The notes: a model not told the origin generated them from the letters alone. A stretch of 64,000 nt of DNA from Bimuria novae-zelandiae CBS 107.79 (GCA_010015655.1 ML976681.1:380914-444913); one strand, 5' to 3'; positions 33,101-45,523 are shown, counted from the stretch's first letter. Numbers and translations: made by a program.

Positions 33101-35921
33101 AGACGACTCGAAAGCGAAGACCCTCGATATGCTCAACAACGCCGCTACAGCGAAGATTTCTTCCGCCGTTACCCAGGCCTGTCTCCCTCGTAAGTCGTTT
33201 CCCCTAAACTCTCTTGATCTTGCTGACGTCCCAGATCAATTGATCAAGACTTTTCCACACAACAACATGCAAACGATGACGCAAAGCGGAGCGAAGGGCT
33301 CTCTTGTTAATGCAAACCAAATTTCATGCAATTTAGGTCAGTTTGTTTAGCTTGTTTTGCCTACGTACTTGTCCTCGTAAGGGCGACTGGTTGTCATTGT
33401 ACATATTCTCACTTGACATTTAGGACAACAAGTGCTCGAGGGAAGAAGAGTGCCTACGATGATCAGTGGCAAATCGCTTCCCTGCTTCAAGCCATACGAG
33501 ACGAGCGTGAGGGCCGGTGGTTACGTCGTTAACCGGTTTTTGACCGGTATCAGGCCTCAGGTCCGTCACTGCCTATGTCGGGCGGATATGCGGCTGACTT
33601 CAGCAGGAATTTTTCTTCCACACGATGGCGGGGCGTGAGGGATTAATAGATACGGCAGTCAAGACTTCCCGTTCTGGATATCTACAACGCTGTGTGATTA
33701 AGGGACTTGAAGGCCTGAAGGTCGAATACGACACCTCCGTGCGCGATTCGGACGGCAGCCTTGTGCAGGTGCTTTATGGGGAGGATGGTTTAGACACGAC
33801 GAAACACAAGTATCTCAACGACTTCAAGTTCCAGGCTGAGAACTTCTGGTCCTTGTACGAATCTCTGCAAATCGACCGATCTTTCAACCAGGTCTACAGC
33901 GAAGAGGCCACAGAATATACCAAGTCCGCCTACAAGAAGTACAAGAAGAGCGGCCAACTCTCAGCAAAGGGGCCGGCTCTTGCCGTATACTCGCCCAGTT
34001 GTCACAGCGGCAGCACGTCCGAGAAGTTCTTTGCTGCGAAGCAAGAAGTAAGTGTTTTGTGTAATGTTTTAACGCACTGGCTAACATGTGGCAGTACTGT
34101 GACAAGAATCCTGACGGCCTTATCAAGAAGAAGAAGTCGGACGAAGGACAGCTTTTGAAAAAGACCTTCGAGCGGATGTTGGATGTGAAATATTTGCGAA
34201 GTCTCGTGGAACCGGGGGAGGCAGTCGGCGTAGTCGCTGGACAGTCCATCGGTGAGCCTTCGACGCAGATGACACTCAACACCTTCCATTTGGCTGGACA
34301 TGCTGCGAAGAACGTAACGCTCGGTATACCTCGTCTCCGAGGCAAGTCTCCCGGGTACAAAGTACATGTCTCTTGCTTGCGAAAGAGAGAATCTTTCTTC
34401 TGCCTACTTAAGACATGCACTAAGTACCACCCCTACATTTTACGAGACACACTGACTTCTTTGGCAGAGATTGTGATGACTGCTAGTGCCAGGATCTCCA
34501 CACCGTCCATGATGCTCTACCCGTGGAAAGATATCGGCATACCAGACATGGAGAAGTTCTCAAAGAGCATTAGCCGTCTTCCTTTGTCTAGTGTATTGGA
34601 CAAAGTCACTGTTACCGAGACAGTGGGTGCCGGCACGCGGTTTTCTCAAGCTCGCCAGTACAAAATCAGACTTGACTTCTACCCGAGTAAAGAGTACACG
34701 GCTGAGTATGCCATAAAAGTGCGTGATGTTGCAGAAAGCATCGAGAAGAAGCTGTGTGGGCGATTGCAAAAACTGGTCAAAATTGATCTCAAGAAGAAGG
34801 GCGAGAACAAGTCGCTGTCCACCGCCAGGTCAGCAGGTGTTCCCATGATCGGCGAAGCCTCCGGCAACATTGAGCAACAAACCATACGTCAAGACGATGC
34901 AGGGGAGGAAGGCGGCCGAGATGATGATGTAATGAGTGACGATGGTGAAGCCGACGGCGATGCAACTGACGCCAAGAACCGAGGCAGACGTGAAGACAGC
35001 GTCGAATTCGAAGCCCCAGAAGAAGGTGAACAGGCTGCCGAAGACGTCGACGCAGAAAGCGAGGACGAGACCTATGGCGGAAGCCCGAAGCCCTCCCGTG
35101 CCTCCACCCCCGAACCTGGCTCCGACGACGAAGAGGACGAGCCCCTTGTCCCCCACGAGGAGTCCTCGGAAATGCGACAGGATCGCGTCCGCGACGCATG
35201 TGCTGATATTACTACCTTTAAGTTCGACGACAAGGCCGGCGCGTACTGCGAAATCACATTCGAGTATAGCGTCGACAAGCCCAAGCTGCTCATGCTCAAC
35301 CACGTCGAGGCCGCTGCCGAATTCGCCACCATCCACGTTATCCCCGGCATCACGAGCGCTGTGCTCGTCACTAAAGACACGAACACCGGGAAGGACCTGG
35401 ACGAGCCGTACATTCTCACGGAAGGCTCCAACCTCATCGCTATGCGCGATTTTGGCCATATCATTGACACCTCCCGCATCGGAACCAACGACATCCACTC
35501 GATGCTCCAACTCTACGGAGTGGAAGCCTGCCGAGCCTCCATCGTGAAGGAAATTCACGCCGTCTTCAGCGGCCACGGGATTAGCGTCGACCAACGGCAC
35601 CTTTCTCTCATTGCAGATCAGATGACACGGGGGGGAGGCTACACAGCTTTTAACCGCATCGGCATGAAGAGCAACCCGAGTCCGTTCATGAAGATGAGTT
35701 TTGAGACGACCGTGGGCTTTCTGAAAGATGCCGTGCTCGAAAAGGATTATGATGACCTGAAGAATCCGAGCGCCAGGATCGTGGTGGGGAGACTGGGCAC
35801 CATGGGCACTGGCTCGTTCGATGTGCTGGCGCCGGTGCTGGTGCAGGATCCGCTGAAGGAGGATGTTATGGAGGGCGTGGAGCAAGACGAGGACGAGGAC
35901 GTCAAGATGGATGACGCGTAA
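30128..35921 (+). CDS. rpa190: DNA-directed RNA polymerase I largest subunit (Rpa190)
   Basis: Ten exons: 30128-30217, 30262-31604, 31730-32085, 32147-32755, 32806-33189, 33235-33336, 33424-33560, 33607-34047, 34095-34341, 34468-35921; 1,720 residues. It forms the catalytic half of Pol I, which makes the large rRNA precursor in the nucleolus. Visible parts are the clamp zinc site ([31 protein letters not shown]), [14 protein letters not shown], the Mg-binding [12 protein letters not shown] (Asp about 640-644), the bridge helix region and the trigger-loop [17 protein letters not shown], then a long acidic insert before the jaw typical of Pol I. Introns 31605-31729 and 34342-34467 are similar introner-like elements. 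The first needs a CG 3' border to keep frame; the second has a GC donor and is itself open in frame (42 codons). Confidence 0.95.
31605..31729 (+). repeat. Introner-like element, copy A (intron 2 of rpa190)
   Basis: 125-bp intron starting GTAAGTCTC. It shares with copy B a GGTACAAAGT block, the hairpin-forming GAAAGA...TCTTTC, TTAAGACAT, CTAAGTAC and CTGACTTC near the 3' end. About three quarters of positions match by eye, and most differences are transitions. Frame-keeping needs the end ...CCAAATCG, not AG. Confidence 0.8.
34342..34467 (+). repeat. Introner-like element, copy B (intron 9 of rpa190)
   Basis: 126-bp intron with donor GCAAGT (exon ends CGAG) and acceptor GGCAG. Splicing joins PRLR to [11 protein letters not shown], the conserved Pol I sequence. 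The intron has no stop in frame, so retention would add 42 residues. Internal GGTAC/GTACC and GAAAGA/TCTTTC pairs allow a long hairpin. Confidence 0.85.
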
Positions 35922-36221
35922 ATCGTGATATTTCGGGCGTTTTAAGGGCATAGGTGGGGGTTTGGTGTCTTTTTTTCCATCTCGCGATGAGGAATGTGTA
36001 AAAGTTTAGGTGTGTTTTGTGCGAGGGATGGTAAATTACTGGATCTTCTCAGTTCTCATTCAGATTTGTCGGTCTACTGGCGCAGCATTTTCGTGATGAA
36101 CCTTTGAAGTGCAAAATATGGGAGAATGGCGGTGAGCAGCAATAACGCGACGAGTACATAACATCGCAAGCATGGCGTACACGAGCACACACTCATCCCT
36201 TCTAAAGTTACCCAGCAGGTC
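35922..36221. other. Convergent intergenic stretch
   Basis: 300 bp between the 3' ends of rpa190 (+) and the VPS62-like gene (-). Nothing else was seen. Confidence 0.5.
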
Positions 36222-37769
36222 TCACCCAACGACCTCGCCGCTAACCTTCACTCTCGTAACCGCCTTCCCTTTCCCCTTCCCAAAGCAGTTCAGCTTCTCA
36301 AACCACTCCTTGACCTTCCCCTTACCCCCGTCATCCACCCTCTCCCTCAGTCTCTGACCCGCGCTCCACGCGTTCTCCGGCCACACCTCCTTCCTACCCA
36401 GCTGCTTGTCCGCCGGCCCCGTCGGTCCCCTGCACCCAACCTAATCAGCAACCAACCAACCACTTTACATATAATGGCATAGCAACAAAATAAAGGGTCA
36501 ACAGAACAAAGGCTCGCTTACCCAACGAACTTCTTATTTCCGAAGAGATTTTTCTGCCGTCTATCACTAGCGGGATACTCCTCGTCGCCCCAGCGGCCTT
36601 TATAGCGCAGCCACGCGGTCGGCGCGTCGGGCGTCGGGGCTGCAGCGGCGAAGCTGCTGCTGCTAGGAGTATAGCTGTAGAAGTACGCTGAGAGAAGGGG
36701 ATCGTAGCGCGGGCCGGCATCTGTGTCGTCGACGAGGAGGAGAGGCGCAGGGAGAGGGAGGTTAGGGATGGTGTGGTCGTGCAGGCCGGGGGTGGGGTAG
36801 AGGGCGTGGGAGCCGTTAGCGGCGTAGGCGATGGGCTGGTGGGATCATCTGGTTTAGTACACAGCGTTGCGTGGAAGGAGAGTTAGGAAAGGAAAGAGAA
36901 GGAGGGTTGGCGTACGCGTTTTCCAGAAGCGTCTTTTTGGACGGCGGAGAAGGTGTATGCGGCGCCGTTGGCGTGCGAGGAGTACCAGATTGCTGTGGGC
37001 TGGCCGTTGACGAAGCGGATCATGTTGTGCTCCCTTGAGTCTCATCAGCCATCTCCTCTTCTCAACTCGGTTATACAAGAGGATTAGACTTACCAGTCGC
37101 CGAAGTGGTCTCCTGCATGCGGTGCATCTGTCAGCTCTCTCGTTTCCAATTACGTACAGACGCAAGTCCATCACTATGGTAATCGAACTCACCAAGCTGG
37201 TTCCCCAACACCACTCCACCCCAATTGAACGCCCAAAAATATATGTAAAACGCATCAACCGCGTCCTTGCCTTTATCCACAACAATAATAGCACACGTCG
37301 TCTTGCCCCCGGTGCCACCATTGGCATCAGGCTGTATGCCGTTCAGCCATGCTGGGCTCGTGGTGACATCTACAATGCTCGCGAGATAGACATCTTCTCC
37401 CCCTTTCGCCCCAACGCTATTCAGCTGGTCAAGGTTATCAAGAGTGAGAGGCGAAGCCGGGACCGAGACGTCTTTGAAGCCGATTTGCGGACGTGTGTTA
37501 GCGAGGGTAGCGGCGAATGACGAGGGGCGGTACGGGTCGGTTGAGAAGAGGTAGACGAGTGGCGCTATGTTTCAAGTTAGTGGTTAGAAAAAAGATGTAA
37601 GAAGTCCTAAAAGAAAGGCATGTAATGCTTGTGATTGGAGAAGGGTAGTTTGGATGCTGTATAAGCGCTGGTGGCACGATGCGGCGGGGGCCTTGGGTAA
37701 AGTGGCCTTACCATGGTCGAGAACGTACTGCGGTACAGCCTTGTCCGCGGAAGTGGTTTGGTTTGCCAT
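36222..37769 (-). CDS. VPS62 / DUF946-family protein
   Basis: Six exons on the minus strand: 37769-37712, 37564-37193, 37112-37094, 37033-36916, 36835-36522, 36429-36222; 362 residues. A 19-bp micro-exon encodes GDHFGDW with its neighbours. The product matches the Vps62 layout: APLVYLFSTDPYRPSSF at the start, YIYFWAFNWGGVVLGNQLGD, HNMIRFVNGQPTAIWYSSHA, RPIAYAANGSHALYPTPG and a C-terminal KGRWGDEEYP. Yeast VPS62 was found in screens for vacuolar sorting, but many fungal and plant members are of unknown role and some are secreted. No signal peptide is seen here. The fourth-exon acceptor is AAG and intron 1 is 147 bp, both less usual; the frame closes perfectly with this model. Confidence 0.88.
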
Positions 37770-40377
37770 ATTCTACAATTTCAAGTTGAATATCTCAGTA
37801 TGGCAGCCTGGCACACTGTTAAAAAATGGCAGGCCTTGCAGCTGAAAGGCATTTTTTTTGGCGCTCCTATGACGCCTCGTGATCGCAGATTGCCTCGCCA
37901 TGTGGATGCCACCATCTGTGAGAGCTGAAGATGTATGTAAAGACTCGCTGTGATAGCCGTAGCTGACCTCCTGTCGCTGAAACTGTTAAACGAAACAGGT
38001 GGGCTACAGCCTATAGATCACCGACGTGGTGTCAGCAGCGATCCGGCTGGGGTACTGGTGTGGGTTGCATTGTTCACGCGTCCTTGCTGTCGGACGATAA
38101 ATTTGCCCTGGTCTTTGGTGTGATCAAGATGAGATCAAACTTAGATAATAGGCATGAATGGGGATCGAACTGCTCCTGTGGGTATCTGCCGTGCGGGGAG
38201 CACAATACGCATGATACGCCAATAGCTCGTAACGACGACCTGCGCATCCGCTCGCATGGTATGCCACATGCTGATGACCAGAACGCTGGGTTGCTATTTG
38301 ATATCGCCTCAGAACTCAGCCATGTGGCCAAAGCAGTGACATAGAGTAGCTTATGCAGTGTGACAAGCTTGCGCATAGCGCGCAGCCATGGGGGGTAGTC
38401 TGACACCGCATCTGTATTTTGGGTGCCAGGTGGCCAGCTTCACGTTGCCATGCGGTTATTGGGCAATCCTCGTAAATTCTGGATGTTTGCTCGTGGACAC
38501 TCGAACGTGATCGGTGAGACGACGGAGGTGAACGATGATTGGTCGCTGTAAACCCCAGAGTGTCTTAGCGAGAAGTCCGCTTAAACGTACGGAAAATTAG
38601 ATGTTGGCCACCCAGTATGTAAGCTTCCTCAGGTACAGGTGCTCGAAGCTTCTACTGCAGCTTCGCAAAACGTATTTGATATATACCTGGGTTACCAGCT
38701 GCGGACTAAGTTGAGGCTAACATCCGCCCTTGACGTGGGTCTCGTAGCGATAGCTCTGTCAAAGACCGAATGCCGAATATATATTAGGTGGTCCGGGGCT
38801 TATTGTATAGTTCCCAGCTTGGCTCTACAATGAGCAAAAGGGCCTGCGTGCACAAGTTTCAGTTAGAGCGCTGTGTCTGTGTCCGCCAGCAGCAGTTTTA
38901 TTGATCTGGAAGCTGATCAACCATCCGCAGACGCACAAATGACGGCGTCCTTCTAGGTATATCTCAGGCAATCTAGGGATATGTTCGAAGTAGAAGTTTG
39001 CCATGAGGCTTTGTGCTGCTAACGCATTGCATTCTAAAGCACCGTCAGCGCGGGAGGATGGTGCTGGCTGATCGCATACACCACTAGCATGATATGATCT
39101 AGCCGAGGGGATGCCGTTCTCAAGGAAGAAATAGGGCGTATCTGTTCTTTTCAGTCATATCGAGTCGTGAATATAGTGGATTGGACTTGTACTACGATGC
39201 GGCGTTCTCGGAAGCTCAAGCAGGTGGATGTATGGGCCAGCGCCAAGACTCCTTTCTGAGGCGGCAACGTGAGATTGGATGGCATTAATCCAGGCTCTGA
39301 TTCAGTAGTTTTATCAAGCCATAATATAGTTTTTTGCTACAATCATTGATATTGTGATAGGAGGCGGGGAAAAAGGGAACTGGAATAGCACATTCGTGGA
39401 CTAGAAGAGGCAAAGATGTGACTTAAGGTCGACCTAATACTATGTGCTTCTGTCTTTGATGTTGCAGATTGATGGTATGGTTAAACTTCCATATTGCAAG
39501 CAATGCAAGGCTTGTTCATAAACCGGCGACCAAGGCGTCTGAGACGACGTCCATATGATGGTTGGATATCTACGTCAAGTCATCGGGCGTTTCCGTATCG
39601 CTATCTCCGCTCGCCATTGGTGTATCGTGGCAACAAGTGAGTACCATGGTGCTTGGAAAGTTCGGCCGTGGATTTCGGCAAGTGTATTTGGCTAGGTATC
39701 CGGAGTCCGGTTTTGGATAATCAAGTGTTGGAATCACACCTTCCCAAAGTAGGTGCTTTACCCGTCTTCACATGGCGGCCAACATCCGTTCCAACCTCAA
39801 AACCAATTATCCCCGTCGTCGTGTGTTCGATGTTCGTCCGAATACACTGATCTGGCCAATTCGACTCGGATGCCGGTACGCGAGATCTTAACACGGGAAC
39901 GAACAGAGAAGCGGTGGTGTCAACAGTTTTTAGACCATGGAAAAGATGACAGGTCCATGGGATGGATCAGTGTCTAAATTAACCTTAAAGGCCTGGGATC
40001 CTATACAAGCCTTGACCTCCGGTACGGTTCCATGGGTAGCCTGTGTGCTTTCTCGAAATCTACCCATCTCACTAACACAAAATAGGGACGATTTCGCAGT
40101 AATCGTGTAATAGTGGGATCCGAAGTGATCCTCGTACAAGCATTGGAATGTTTTGGACAGAGATGTAGTTCAATGTCGAACGGCGATTTGAGAGCGCAGA
40201 GTTGAGGAAAATTGGGAAAGTTAGCCTCTTCGATACTAGGCCTACTGCGCAAGATCTATGCTGCAGAAGTATGTGAGTGTCGAGATATAAGCTAAAGATT
40301 CCACTGAGCATCGCTAACCTTGAAAAACAGCGATCGACCTTCGAGCGATGTTCTAAAAGGAAATCCTTGTAGCAACT
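37770..40377. other. Gene-free 2.6-kb stretch
   Basis: The longest frames are about 110 codons and show no family features. The sequence is not TA-rich, so it is not a RIP relic of the strength seen at 2701-5723. A GTTCGATCC-like T-arm on the minus strand at about 38160 was checked, but no tRNA fold could be formed around it. Confidence 0.5.
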
Positions 40378-41517
40378 TCAGCTTTGTATGATCCGCCGCC
40401 AATTCTGCAGCCGTTGTAGATCTACGATCTGTTGAGCGACGTCGGTCAACGTATCTTCGACTGCTCGATACTGTACGAGACCGAGGATTGTGCTTGCAAG
40501 TTGCGTGTCAGCCAACCCAACTGGCGGACGGCCAGATGTGAGTCGACTCGGTGGCGAGGCGTCAGAGCGTAAACGACCCGCAAGTTCTGGAAAACGACCG
40601 AGGAGAACGTGGGTAATTGCAGCACCAGAAAGCATTTGACCCGCGGATACCATAAAACGTCTGTTACCGGCCTGAGGGAGAAAGGCTGCTTGAACGCTTG
40701 CAATAGCAAGATCCTAGGATATAGTAAGCGCTCAAGGTCGCCTGGGTCAAAGTGAAGGGGGACAGCTCACTCGTACGTCCGCGTAGTAGCCAATACCGTA
40801 AGGAGGTGCCCGCATACGGTCATGGGAGTCGCTACCGCAAATGTTCCAAATCCGCCTATTCGCCTCTTGCAAATCTGCCGAGTTCTCCAAAGGGCGCATC
40901 TGGGGCCCATATACGCTGGGCGCGGTAACATAAGCAAGCTCGAATCGAGCACGAGCTTCTCGCATCCAATTGTACAGAGCAGTATAGACGATGTTGTCGC
41001 TTGCTTGGCTAGTCGCTAGAATATACTCAGGGTCGACTTCCGAAGTCCGATGTGATGCGGGGTTGTACGGATTATAAGGACCTGGATCGGGGTCGACCAA
41101 CCATCTTGCGAAGGGTGAAAGTGATGTGATGATTACAACTCTGTACACTCTCGCGTTGATCATGTTGACAGACCTCAAGACGTTCAGGAGGCACTCGGTC
41201 TGAAGGTTGACGAAGCGGGCCAGACAATCAGCCTCCTCGGAGTGATCTGTCACAGTATGGATGATTGTATCGAATGGCTCTGGGTGATCGCGGAGCGCGT
41301 CGTCGAAGGCACCCGGAGCGGCGAGCCTGCTTCGCGGTACGATCGCAATCTCTAGCCATGGATAGCGGTTTGAGGGATACTGTTGCCTCAGAAAGCGGAC
41401 TTCCTCCTGTGAGCCCACCACAGCCCTTACCGAAACATCGTAGGCCAGCAATTGGTTGAGAGTGCGAGATCCGATGAGCGTATCTGCAGCCGTTACGAGG
41501 ATTCTTCTCCTGGCCAT
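40378..41517 (-). CDS. NmrA/epimerase-like NAD(P)-binding protein with atypical active site
   Basis: Exons 41517-40771 and 40713-40378 (57-bp intron); 360 residues, starting MARRRILVTAADTLIGSRTL. The fold pattern is that of extended short-chain dehydrogenases (dihydroflavonol reductase or methylglyoxal reductase type): an N-terminal beta-alpha-beta, FDTIIHTVTDHSEEAD, VVIITSLSPFARW, FELAYVTAPSVYGPQ and a C-terminal cap with DVAQQIVDLQ. The glycine-rich TGxxGxxG is reduced to TAADTLIG, and the YxxxK motif has no lysine in YILATSQASDN. It may bind substrate or cofactor weakly or act without catalysis. The upstream 48 codons of the open frame look like leader and were left out. No neighbouring pathway genes. 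Confidence 0.75.
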
Positions 41518-43571
41518 GATTTGGGCGGACAGTACGGCGTTGGCTCGACACTCGAAGGTGGCGGTTGTGAGCACCGCTAAGACCGTTTGAAGGATTCTGT
41601 GTGGCAGGGGACCAGATACTCTGTGAGGGTTACGTTTCTGCGAACGAAAATTTGACTTCAACTCGCGCTATAGGCAAAGGAGGCTGGTCTTCACTAAGAG
41701 GAGCTGAGTATTAGAAGTCCTTTGTAGGAAGCACGAGCGGCAGCTAAGCTTCAATGGGGATCTGGATTTGAAGACCCGAAGTGATATGCTGTCATCGCGC
41801 AACAGCAGGAATTTAGCTCCACGTTTGATGATTAAATCTCATGCCTAATTTTGCTCGCACCGTAGGCCTTGATCATGATGAGTAACACCAGCTGCAATGC
41901 GGTGATTTCCACCCCGCGAAGGCTCCTTCTGATTCCGACTTTCTGGTATCCTTGAATCTGCGCGGGAAGAACCATGGAAAAGAGCTTGCATAGCCATAGA
42001 GTAGTGCCAGGGGGTCAGTGGACTTGGTTGGTTATCATTAATTCGTGCAAAAGGCGTACACGCGGCGCTGCAGTCCAATCTGAAAACGACGATGAGCCAG
42101 TGAAGGCGGATCACCCGTGAGAGGGCCCAAGAGGGAGACTAAGAGAAGCCACCTCGGCTTCGATTGGTGAGCTGTTACCGAAGCTGTCCTTGCGTGTCTT
42201 GCAGCATGCCACACTAAAGCGCGGCGGCGCACATGGGGCCGTTCACTGTCACGTACTCCATGCGGGAAGCATGCGTAAAACGTGTCCTGCTTTCCGACAC
42301 GGAGGAACGACATACATGCAAGGGGAACCGCTTGAGCCATCTCACAAGAGCTGGCTACCAGCGGGGAGGCCCACCATGAGCCATCCTGCATTGGCATGTC
42401 TTAAAGAGCTGTCTAAACAAGACATGGATGGCGGTAACGCTTTTGATGCTATATGGAACGGCTCTCGGCCTTTCGGTAGTCACTGCTTTGAAATGGAATT
42501 CCAAAGTTTGGAGCCAGGCTTAGCTTCTGGGCTCATAGTGGTGCAAACGATCGCACTGCTGTGGGCCTCACCGTCCCGCCCGGCTGGAGTCCCACCCTGG
42601 ATTTGGGGCTGTCATGCGGGTAGGCAGTAAAAGACCGGAAGCCCTGCAAAGTTCAAATGAAAGGAATGAGCTCGCCTCGTTCCATTGCGGAAGCGAGAGG
42701 GACAATGGCGATGAGAGGAGCTTGGCAAGGCGAAATCATGCAGGGCTTCAGCTCTGGTGAGAGGCATCGTTTGCAATGCATGCTAGGGGTCCCGGCCAGC
42801 GTTTGTGGCGGCTCGTTCGGGTTGCAAATTTGGTCGACCGCGTGGTGCAGGGAGACAGCAGAAGCTGCAGTGCGTTCCTCGGAAAAGCGACGTGGCGAGG
42901 GCAGGATGTCACTACCGTGAGGCGGTCGGGCAACTCGTACCCGACAGAGAAGGCTAAGATCAATCTACATGGGATGCTCGACGCATGGTAGGGTGTCTGA
43001 CTTGCCGGAGAGACGTCAAGCAGCCGGCATTCGGGATGGTACGACAGATGTTCCCTGCGTTTGTATCACGTGGCACGGGCTGGCGGAGCGACCGGGAACC
43101 GAAGCTACTACAGCTGCGAGGTCAGGTTTCAAACAACGTACACCTTTTTGGGACCGATGAATGCAAGTCATGGAAGAACGCATTTACGAGTCCAGGTGAG
43201 CAAATACATGCTATGCGACTATTTATTACAGTGTAGAAGGCAATACCCTCAAGCGCATTAGAAGATAACGCAGCTTGGATTGATATATTTATTTATTGAT
43301 TGTGATGCAGACGAGAAATCGACTACGAAGTCCGTTCCCCACTCACCATGCTAGCACGTTCAATAAGTATGCAGAATCATCAGGTGACATGGGATGGGCC
43401 ATAATCCACGTATCGTATCGGCAATTTCCACTATGAGGCAACGGCAAGCTCACCGCCATGCGCCAAACTGCATGCTAGTATAATACATAGTCGACAGCTT
43501 CTTAGCGGCCCTCCGTAGGGGGTTCTATCTGCACGCTGATCCTCCACAGCGCCTTCGTGCCGACCCATGTC
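41518..43571. other. Gene-free 2-kb stretch
   Basis: Open frames up to 146 codons on the plus strand (42190-42630) have no family features and no promoter-like leader. None is called as a gene. Confidence 0.45.
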
Positions 43572-44895
43572 TCACTCAAGCAGTGACGCCTGGTTCGTGT
43601 ACAGCACGTCGACTACGTTGCTCAGCTTCTCGATTGTGCCCAAGGCTGCGTCGTATGCCTGGTCCCTTTCAGACTCATCGAAGACGATCAAACACCCAGC
43701 CCCTTGGTCGAGGACTCCGATGATAACCTTGTCCAGGATCATCTGCGAGAGCTTGCGCTCCACCTGGATCGTATCGAGGCCGACCATCTTGGCGACGTGG
43801 TCGATCTCCACCCTGCTGAACGGCTCGATCACCTTGATAAGGTTCTGCTCCAGCATGTTGTCGTACAGACGCCGTAGATGTCCCGTGACAAACGCATCGC
43901 TTCCTAGCTCCTGGCGATAATCGGTTAATGCCGTCTCGTACTCCTCGAGGCTGCGATTCGTGTGTGCGCGCGCAACCGCCTTCATAGCGTCCAAGCTCTT
44001 GCCGGCGTATTTGATGGCGTGTTTTGATGTCATCAATGAGGTCACGTCGTCGCCCGCATTAAGCATGATCTTGCACAACAGCATGTACTGCAGTGCTGAC
44101 GTTGCCTTGTGCGCCTCGTCTTGTGAATGGTAGCCCTCCATAGCCTCGATGAAATACGAAAAGGCGGTGTTGAAATCGCCGTCTTCTGCATGAAGCATGC
44201 CGCTCTGCATGTCGAGCCCCGCCTGGAGCAGGGGCGGGGTATACACTGACGCCGCTGAGGTCCGGGCTGAGGTGAGCGCGGCTCGGCCCTTGGGAATGTT
44301 GCCTAGGGCATGATACACTCGTGACTCGAGCAACTGCACCTCAACCAATACAAGCTTGTCGTCTAATCGTTTAAGCTCCTTCAGTAAGCTGTTGATGAGC
44401 GTGAGGGCATCGTAGTACGCGCGCTTCTGCATGTACAACGACACGAGGCGGGTCTCCAGGTTCTGGCGTAGGAAGCCTCTCCGCTCAGACACGGCCCACT
44501 CTATGCATGATTTGGTAACGCTGATCTGGACGTCGGTGGTGTTGGGGATGGTTGTGAAGAGCTCGAGCAGCTGGCGCACTGCATGCAGGTCAGTCGCACG
44601 CTACAAAGAAACGAGCTCGCCTCAGCTTACCTAGCTTCGCCGTCTTTGCTTTTGCGAACGAGGATAGCACCGAGCGTGTTTGCTTCACGAGCTCAGCGAG
44701 CGCATCTACCCTCCGCTGGTCGCGGTATAGCTCGCCCAGGCCCACCAGCGCACTCTCATAGTTCTTGATGGCGGTTTCATTGGATCCCGGATTTGTCGAC
44801 AGCACATCCTTGTATATCTGCTCCGCCTTGGCCGGCTCCGTCTTCGCGGCCTTCTGGGCCTCCGCTATCCGCTTGCCGTTGTCGGCGACGGCCAT
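43572..44895 (-). CDS. rpn6: 26S proteasome regulatory subunit Rpn6 (PSMD11)
   Basis: Exons 44895-44631 and 44578-43572 with a 52-bp intron; 423 residues, the usual Rpn6 length. Rpn6 clamps the lid to the 20S core of the proteasome. The N-terminal half is a helical-repeat solenoid (QRRVDALAELVKQTRSVLS, RLVSLYMQKRAYYDALTLIN). The C-terminal PCI domain is clear: EYETALTDYRQELGSD, LYDNMLEQNLIKVIEPFSRV, HVAKMVGLDTIQVERKLSQM and the dimerisation helix ending ASLLE. It is divergent from the giant coiled-coil gene across 628 bp. No perfect GGTGGCAAA (Rpn4 site) was found upstream. Confidence 0.96.
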
Positions 44896-45523
44896 GACGA
44901 GGATCGGGATGGTGATGTAGCTTCCGGACTATGTTGATTGATGTGGAGGAGTGGGATCGACGTCGGGTGCGGTGGGGATTTAGTGATGTGGTGGTGGCGG
45001 GTCGTTATTGAGCTTCTGGGTGAGCAAGTTGGTAGCTTCGTTCCATGCGGCGTTTCGGCGTCGGCCAAACATTTAGCCGCGTCCGCCCGTAGCCATGTCA
45101 ACAATGACTTTCGCAGCACAGCAGGTATGAGCTCGCGTCAATTCAGCAGTTCGTACCTTCGATACTTCAGCAATTATGCAGCACAGTTCCCGTGCACAAC
45201 TGCATCCGTACGCGCCTGCCCAAGTTGTCGCTGCGGTGACGAGCGCTGAGTTGGCAGGCGCGCGACCAATGAATAGGCGGCGGCGTCATTGGTCTGTGCA
45301 CGTAAACAGATAAACACAGAAAGTGCGTCCATTGCACATATACTCACCGCTGTACTCTGTACTGGCATCGTCACGCACACGATATCACGAACTATTATAT
45401 ACCCGCGCAGGATCGCAGCACCTCTCAGCTACACGATTTCTGGACGCAATCGGAGCAAATTCGAGTTTTGACCTCCATTCCGCATCTCATTCCACCGCAA
45501 CAATCTCACCACCTTGATTCACA
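44896..45523. promoter_or_regulatory. Shared divergent promoter, rpn6 and coiled-coil repeat gene
   Basis: 628 bp between opposite start codons. A TATATA-like run (ATTATATACCC at about 45394-45404) stands 120 bp before the coiled-coil ATG, followed by CT-rich leader sequence with CACCGCAACAATCTCACC. The rpn6 side shows no TATA box. Confidence 0.4.

Noticed and set aside
34830..35951. 373-codon open frame antisense to rpa190
   Set aside because: It lies opposite the well-conserved Pol I C-terminus and reads low-complexity Val/Asp/Leu sequence; shadow of codon bias.
38140..38180. Possible tRNA on the minus strand (GTTCGATCC)
   Set aside because: The neighbouring bases cannot form T-arm and acceptor stems.
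42190..42630. 146-codon frame in gene-free DNA
   Set aside because: No family features, no promoter-like leader, and odd residue composition.
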